In this document: positions 58,689 to 64,000 of the stretch, piece by piece
Layout: each line of letters opens with the position of its first letter
Position numbering within the stretch: position 1 is the first letter of the stretch
Origin: Candidatus Rifleibacteriota bacterium
GTDB lineage: Bacteria; Muiribacteriota; Ozemobacteria; Ozemobacterales; Ozemobacteraceae
Length of the DNA stretch: 64,000 nt
Assembly (NCBI GenBank): GCA_012517355.1
Contig: JAAYVD010000103.1
Span: 32,338-96,337, forward strand
Direction: 5' to 3'
Made by a program: the position numbers and the translations under genes
Notes under the pieces: model-generated
Told to the model about the DNA's origin: nothing
What the model saw: the letters and a program-made list of their open reading frames with translations, nothing else
Databases searched by the model: none

Positions 58689-59348
58689 ATGAAACGGAAA
58701 TACGATTGCTTCTTCTGCGGAGGAGCGATCAGTCTGAACGCCTGGCAGGGAAAGCTCTCCTCCGGGATCACGGCCCGAACCGAATGCCAACTCTGTCAGC
58801 GCCCCGTCTGCGAGAAATGTTCGAAGGGGTTCCTCCTCGAAATCGAGCCGGAGGAACGCAGCGAGGTGTTCAAGATCTGCGGGGAATGCGCCCCCGACGC
58901 GGCCTGGCTGGACACCGCGGCAAAGGTCATGCAGGCCCCACCCCGCATCGGATTCTGCTACGCCTGCGAAACCCGCAGCCCCGCCCTCATCGCGGTCGGC
59001 CGCGACACCGGCCCCCGGGCCTTCCGCCCGGGGGAGCCGCGGATCGGCCGGATCCGCTATTGCGACATCTGCGAGGTACGCCTCTGCCCGAAGTGCGTCC
59101 GGCCCTTCCAGATCAACGGGGTGCTCTGTCCGACCTGTTTTGACAGGGAAAAACAACTCCTGGAAGCCCCCCGCCCGGTCTGGGCCTGCCCCTTCTGCGG
59201 CAAATCCTGGCACGACTTTCCACCGGAACGCTTCACCTGCCCGGTTTGCCGGGTCGAGTATTGCCTGTCGTGCCGGGTCGGGCGACGGCTGCAAGGAAAC
59301 ATCACCATGGTCTGCCTCGCCTGCACTTCCCGCACCGACCCTTTGTAG
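58689..59348 (+). CDS. Zinc-ribbon protein with twelve CxxC motifs
   Basis: 219 residues from the ATG at 58689 (GGAGG five bases upstream). Twelve CxxC pairs (CFFC, CQLC, CEKC, CGEC, CYAC, CDIC, CPKC, CPTC, CPFC, CPVC, CLSC, CLAC) could form six zinc sites in cross-brace or tandem-ribbon fashion, somewhat like B-box/RING arrangements. There is no signal peptide or other domain. I do not recognise the family; binding to nucleic acid or protein is the general expectation. The palindromic repeat at 59373 starts 24 bases after its stop. Confidence 0.85.
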   Translation: MKRKYDCFFCGGAISLNAWQGKLSSGITARTECQLCQRPVCEKCSKGFLLEIEPEERSEVFKICGECAPDAAWLDTAAKVMQAPPRIGFCYACETRSPALIAVGRDTGPRAFRPGEPRIGRIRYCDICEVRLCPKCVRPFQINGVLCPTCFDREKQLLEAPRPVWACPFCGKSWHDFPPERFTCPVCRVEYCLSCRVGRRLQGNITMVCLACTSRTDPL

Positions 59349-59372
59349 AAGAACGCCACCCCACAGCGCCAC

Positions 59373-59455
59373 CCGATCGGCACGATGTCGGAAGCGCCCC
59401 TGTGCCGCCACGCATGGCGGGGCGAAGCACCCGTTTCGCGCATCGCACAGGGGCC
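59373..59455 (+). repeat. Palindromic repeat, single copy, intergenic
   Basis: Left hairpin module (GATCGGCACGATGTCGG) and a 59-base unit with termini CCCCTGTGC...GCACAGGGG and internal CCGCCACGCATGGCGGGG (59397-59455). The closest relative is the first unit at 51290-51348, of identical length. Confidence 0.75.
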
Positions 59456-59731
59456 ATTTCCCTTCGGGCCGCGGGCGGCGCCGCCCCGGGGCTCACCCCA
59501 CGCGGGGACCACCGGGCATTGCCCCAGGCTTTCCTTCACCGGCAAAGTCAGCACCGGACCGCCGAAACCCCCGCCGGGAACCCGGGTTCCCGGGCTCTGA
59601 CCCGCCCTGTGCCGCGGACCTGAGACCGGCAGGCGGGTCACCATGGCCTGCTTCCCCTGCAAGGTCATCGGCAAACCGCGGGAAAACCGGTCGAAGACGC
59701 AGACTTCGGGGTTCTTCCCCGTGTCCGGAGC
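59456..59731. other. Rest of the gap after the palindromic repeat
   Basis: No gene seen. A few short inverted repeats (for example around 59570-59600). The minus-strand RsbW remnant ends at its right edge. Confidence 0.5.
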
Positions 59732-59842
59732 TCAGGCCGGCCGTCGCTTCACCATGGTCAGGACGTTCCTCTCCCCGACCCGGGCGTACCGGACCTCGTC
59801 CATGATCTTCCTGACCATGAAGATACCCAGGCCACCGCTTCC
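59732..59842 (-). pseudogene. C-terminal scrap of an RsbW-type kinase (HATPase)
   Basis: Thirty-six codons reading GSGGLGIFMVRKIMDEVRYA, then RNVLTMVKRR and a stop. This is the ending typical of RsbW/SpoIIAB-like anti-sigma kinases and of the HATPase half of Cache-PP2C regulators. It joins the Cache reading frame upstream in a different frame, so it is not translated as part of that protein. Confidence 0.7.
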
Positions 59843-60807
59843 CCGGGGTTCTTCCAGGGGTAGCGGAACCGCTGCTCCTCGCCGGCCGGCGAGCTCAGGG
59901 CGTTCTTGATGATGTCCTGGATGAAGAGGTTGCCGGCCGCGTCGCGCGAGTTCCAGATGTTCTCGCCGTCCCGCTCGCCCCCCTTCGACACCAGGTAGGT
60001 TCCCTTCTCGGCCCCCTGCGCGCCCACCACGAACACGTACCCGGTATTGCCCACCCGCATGTTCAGCAACTGGCGCCGCAGGTCGGCCATCGACTGGAAC
60101 TTCTCCCCGACGAACAGCATGCCCACCACCTCGCCCGCCGCGTTCTTCAGGGGCTGGTAGGCGCTGAGGTAGCTGTCTTTGAGCACCGTCGCGAGACCCC
60201 GGTAGGTCTCGCCCGCCAGCACCTTGGCGATCACGGGGTCGGGGGACCCATCGGCCTGGAAGGCGGGGATGACGGTTCCAACTCCGCGCCGGCCGTCGGC
60301 GCGCGCGACACTGGTCAGGATGCGCAGCATGTCGCCCCGCTGGTTGACCCGCTGGAAGAGGGTGCACGAGCCTCCCATCACCCGGCTGACCTCGTCCACC
60401 AGGGGTGCGGGGGTGGAGAATTCGTCCTGCCTCTCGACTTCACGCCCCCCCAGCCGGAACCGGGGGACGGCCATCTCCTGTTTCAGGCCGGTGGTCTGGT
60501 CTTCCACGCTCCACCGAACCGTCTCGGAGGCCACGATCTCCCAGCCGAACCGGTTCAGAGCCTCGCTGCCCAGGCGGAGGGCCATGGCCCCCTTCCGCTC
60601 GTAGATGGTGTTGCACAGGTCGCAGAGGGCGTAGGCGTCCCGCGTGACCTGGGCGACGTTGCGCTCGGCCACCGCCTGCAGCTCCTCCTCGACTTCCTTC
60701 GCCACCGAGGACTGCAGACGGGTGATCACCCCCATCATGATCAGGACCGGCAGGACCGTGGCCACCGCCACCAGCCCGATGATCCTGGTTTTCAATGTTA
60801 CCGTCAT
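59758..60807 (-). pseudogene. Cache-domain sensor truncated by a deletion
   Basis: A start with GAGGAGG and an N-terminal membrane segment (IIGLVAVATVLPVLIMMGVI) is followed by a periplasmic Cache-type sensor (about residues 35-330; GSCTLFQRVNQRGDMLRI, then FVGEKFQSMADLRRQLLNM and NTGYVFVVGAQGAEKGTYLVS). After RFRYPWKNPGE the expected end of the Cache fold, the second membrane helix and all output domains are missing. The frame runs on for about 26 unrelated residues (AVAWVSSWSGRSW...) while another frame picks up the RsbW C-terminus. A deletion joining the two ends explains this. Confidence 0.8.
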
Positions 60808-61149
60808 CCGATCCTCCTCGGGGAACCCGCATGGGTGACTGCCTGCGAAACCGGCCGGCCCGGACGCGGGCGGCCTCGGAAGATTCTACTCTCCGGCCCC
60901 CTCCCGAGCAAGCTTCCTGCGCGGCCCATCAGAACCTTCCGGAACCTTCTCCCGGGCCCACCGTCATCCCTCTTGGGCCACCCGTGATTCTCTGCATGGC
61001 ATGGGCCCTCCTTCCGTCGTCACGGGTGGTTGAAACCCCTTCCGCGCCGGCCCACCGTCCCCTTTCCATCGGTACCTTCCGGAAAGCGGAACCGTGCTAT
61101 CATGGCAGAGAGGGCCATCCGTGGACACCCGGACATCGACGGACAGAGG
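60808..61149. other. Intergenic region with divergent promoters
   Basis: On the minus strand TTGCTC (60906-60911), 16-base spacer and TAGAAT (60884-60889) would drive the Cache remnant. On the plus strand TGCTATCAT (61095-61103), an extended -10, lies about 47 bases before the ATG at 61150. I see no gene in between. Confidence 0.5.
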
Positions 61150-64000
61150 ATGCAATTCCAGGTTTTCCCCCGGCAGGGAAAACCACGGTTCGTGTTGCCC
61201 CGCCCGCGCCTCCGCGCTCTGCGCTCCCCGCTCCGGCACCCTCTGCGCCACGCGCCCCGGCGCCCGCCGCCCCTCAGCCCTCTGCGCCACCCGCCCCGCC
61301 GCCCGCCGCCCAGCCTGCATCCCTCCGTCCCAGGATCTTCGGACAGGCCCTGCCGCCCAGCCCCGTCTCCCCGCCCCCGGCATCGGAATCCTGCTGCTGG
61401 TCCTGCTCCTCACCTTCCTGGAGCGAACCGGATGGGGCGCCCAGAAGAAAGCCGTCCGCCCCCCGCCGCCCGCCGCTTCCGCCCGACCGGCCCCCACCGC
61501 CCCGACCCTCGCGACCGCGGCCGACCCCGCCGATAGTCCGCCGGATGACCCCACCCCCGGAGTATCCGCCGAGGGTCTGGAAGACCGCGTCCGCGAAATG
61601 CTGGCGGCCGGCCGCCTGGAAGAGGCCGGGGCCGAGATCGACCGCGGCCTGGCCGGCCTCCCCGACCCCGGCCCGCTCCGGGCCCGCCTCGCCGCGCTGT
61701 TGGCCGCGACCGCCCAGCCTCTGCTGGCGGCCGCCCCCGCCGCCGACTGGCCGGCCTCCGCCGCCGCCCCGCTGGAAGGGGCCTGGCGCAAGGCCCGCGA
61801 CCTCGATCCCGACCAGGTTTCCTACTGGCTGTCCTATCTCGACTGCCTGGCCCGCCAGCCCGGCACCGAGGCCGCCCTGACCTTCGAGGGCCAGGACCTC
61901 CTCGACCGCCACGGCGCCGCCCTGCGCCGGCAACCACCGGCCGGCCAGATCCCCCTCCTGCAGCGGCTCGGGGAGATCTTCGACCAGCGCGGGTTCCCCC
62001 TGCACCGGCTCGAGATCCTCCAGATCCTGGCCCGCCACCCGGCCACCGCGAGCGAAGCCAACCGCCTGCTGCCCATGGCCCGCGAGACCGTCAAGCTTCG
62101 CTCCGCCGAACTCCTCGAGCGGATCGAGGCCGCCATGGTCATGAACGAGCTCGACCAGGCGAAGAACCTCCTCGAGCGGCTGCGCGCCGCCCAGCCCGAC
62201 CTGCCCCAGCTGGCCCGGCTCGCCACCCGCCTCGACACCGTGCGCAAGGTCCAGTCGCTCCTCACCGAGGCCTCCATCGCCCTGCAGCGCCGCGACACCG
62301 CGCAGGTCAAGCGGTTGTGCGACCAGACCCTCGAACTCGACCCCAACAACCCCAACGCCCGCGCCTACCTCGCCCAGATCGCCGCCCCCGCCGCCTCGGC
62401 CACCGCCCCGACGACCCGGGTCGCGGATCCCCGGGCCGCCCGCCAGGCCGACCTCCTCGCCCGCCTGGCCCGCGCCGGACAGGACGAGGATCTCGCCGAG
62501 AGCCGCCGCCTGCTGAAAGAGTTGATCGCGCAGGGCTTCGCCAGGGAAGAGCATTTCCGGCAGCTCTCCGCCATCGACAAGGAGCTGGCCCAGGGCCGCC
62601 TGTTCGCCCCCGAGCGGTTCGAGGACGCCCGCCGCCTGATGGCCGCCGGCAAATGGGCGGAACTGCACCGGTTCCTGAACCGCAACCCCGCCCTGGGCGA
62701 CTCCCTCGAACGCATCATGGCCGTCTGGGACATGCGCCTGGCCGCCGCCTTCTTCACCGCCGCCAAGGACGACGAAGCCCTGCTGGCCGACGCCGACCGC
62801 ATCGCCACCAAGAACCCCAAATCCTTCTGGAGCCCCTTCGTCCGGATGCGCATCGCCCTGCGGCGCAACGAGATGGCCGAGGCCGAGAAGCAGCTCGGGC
62901 TGGCCCGCGCCATCAGCCCCGACCACAAGCTGCTGACCTGGTGGGGCCGCCTGCTGTGGGTGTGGCGCCACGGTTGGAAGATCGTTCCGCTCGTCCTGCT
63001 GGCCTTCTTCTACGTCGCCGCCAAGGGCATGTTCTGGTTCCTCCACCTGTGGGAGAACGGCTACTGGACCCGCACCGCCTGGATCGGCCGGGTCCTTCCC
63101 CGCCTCGCCCTCGCCTCCCTCGAACGCCGGTTCGGCACCGTCAAGGAGGACTGGGCCCGCCAGCGGATGTTCGAACTCCTCACCCAGTATGCCTTCGCCT
63201 GCGGCGAAAAGGAGAAGGGCATCCGCTACGCCGAACTGCTCCTCGAGATGAAGGCCCAACACCCGCTCGCCATGCAGCTGCTCGGCCGCCACTACCTGTC
63301 GGCACCGCTGAAACCACCCCAGACAGGGTTCCTGCTCACCTACCTCAAGCTGTTCCCCGACGACAAGGATGCCCTGGCCAAGGTCGGCCGGTTCCTGCTC
63401 GCCAGCAACCAGCTGACCGGCGACCACCTCGATCTCGCCCGCCGCTACATGAACGCCTTCCCGCAGGACCAGGACATGGTGGTGGCCGTCGGCCAGATGC
63501 TTGACGGCACCGACGTGCTGTCGGTCACGGGCGAGACCCTCGAGATCATGGAAAAGGCCTGGCGCGTCTCGAACCGCGACGCCCTGTGGTGGTCCCTGTG
63601 GCGGGCCCTGGTGGTGAAGGGAAGCCACGATCGCGCCCTGACGCTGCTCGCCGAAGCCCTGCAGGCCGGCCGGCCCATCGACCCGGTCCAGCTCCCCGAC
63701 GTGCTCGAAAGCCAGCTCGACCCCGTGGTCATGACCCTCCAACGCGACATCACCGGCCTCGACAAGGCCGCCGCCGCCGCCGCCCTGGCCCGCCTTGCCA
63801 ACCTGAAGTTCCTGACCGCCCGCCAGGCCGACCTGCTGCTGCCGTATCTCGACGGCTCGGTCAACGACGACGACCCCGGCGTCCGCTACGCCGCCCAGAA
63901 AGCCCGCGACCACGTCCAGAAGGCCGCGGAAAAGACCGCCGAGTTCGTTTCCCGCCTGCGCGCGGTCCCGCCCTCGGCGACCGCCCCCAGCGCCCCGACC
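61150..64000 (+). CDS. Large TPR/helical-repeat membrane protein, runs off the window, with two apparent frameshifts near its start
   Basis: The main frame is open from about 61380 to the right edge (no stop) and is rich in helical repeats: EDRVREMLAAGRLEEAGAEI, LERIEAAMVMNELDQAKNLL, ALQRRDTAQVKRLCDQTLEL. A membrane segment GIGILLLVLLLTFLE lies near 61380-61420 and another (PLVLLAFFYVAAKGMFWFL) near 62990-63045. The likely start is the ATG at 61150 (QFQVFPRQGKPRFV), in another frame. A Pro/Ala linker (PAPSAPRAPAPAAPQP ... LRPRIFGQALPPSP) reads in the third frame, so two one-base losses in C-rich runs (about 61195-61205 and 61368-61382) would restore one protein. The alternative is a GTG at 61121 in the main frame. 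The style matches the proteins at 16980 and 19935. Confidence 0.7.

Noticed and set aside
59246..59623. Possible small gene in the gap after the zinc-ribbon protein
   Set aside because: The reading frame is produced by the palindromic repeat and matches the repeat-encoded peptide at 51290; no start signal.

Overview
This window looks like chromosomal DNA from a very GC-rich, free-living, diderm (Gram-negative-type) bacterium of an uncultured or little-studied lineage. The evidence for a diderm is many exported proteins, minor pilins/pseudopilins with prepilin peptidase sites, an O-antigen-ligase-like protein and Cache/CHASE2 sensors. A four-subunit 2-oxoacid:ferredoxin oxidoreductase suggests ferredoxin-based (anaerobic or microaerophilic) metabolism, and KatG next to it suggests exposure to peroxide. 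The pilin-like genes, class III cyclases and HEAT/TPR membrane proteins remind me of Candidatus Riflebacteria/Ozemobacteria, but that is a low-confidence guess from style. I saw no rRNA, tRNA, CRISPR array, phage or transposase gene.

Layout. 3-5858: 5'-truncated giant sensor with two adenylate-cyclase domains whose catalytic residues are split between them. 5877-7877: Uup-type ABC-F ATPase. 7950-9460: decayed stretch with a 194-bp MITE-like element, a minisatellite, a histidine-kinase tail and direct repeats. 9461-10928: rtcA remnant, then intact rtcB. 10932-16716 (minus): three overlapping genes, a HEAT-like protein and two DUF3857/transglutaminase proteins, one of which has lost its catalytic residues. 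16980-29597 (plus): HEAT and TPR membrane proteins, two minor-pilin cassettes, a Gly/Thr/Ser-repeat exported protein, a CHASE2 adenylate cyclase and a STAS protein. 29692-35564: Ser/Thr kinase, GNAT, a YbjN-like/AAA+ operon, an Hsp70 N-terminal remnant and an exported zinc-ribbon/TPR protein. 35833-42951: Ogt-AlkA DNA-repair fusion, Cys-rich protein, WD40 protein, TudS-related protein, soluble cyclase and an exported orphan. 43036-48390 (minus): porGDAB and katG. 48501-57397: a secreted protein ending in a pilin-like headpiece, then a minus-strand operon of TPR/lectin-fold, transglutaminase-like and O-antigen-ligase-like proteins. 57556-64000: DJ-1/PfpI, glyoxalase-fold protein, a protein with 12 CxxC motifs, a Cache/RsbW deletion wreck and the start of a TPR membrane protein that leaves the window.

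Themes. Signalling dominates: four class III cyclase domains in three genes, a Pkn-type kinase, a STAS protein and remnants of other sensors. Two of the cyclase genes are membrane sensors, and one lies between the two pilin cassettes, suggesting (inference) a link between cyclic nucleotides and pilus or secretion assembly. A palindromic repeat family of about 60-160 bp recurs at 4362-4520, 5522-5572, 35745-35806, 51267-51430 and 59373-59455. Three of these copies lie in frame inside genes, as Rickettsia palindromic elements do. Promoters read as sigma70-like, often with an extended TGnTAnnnT -10 element.
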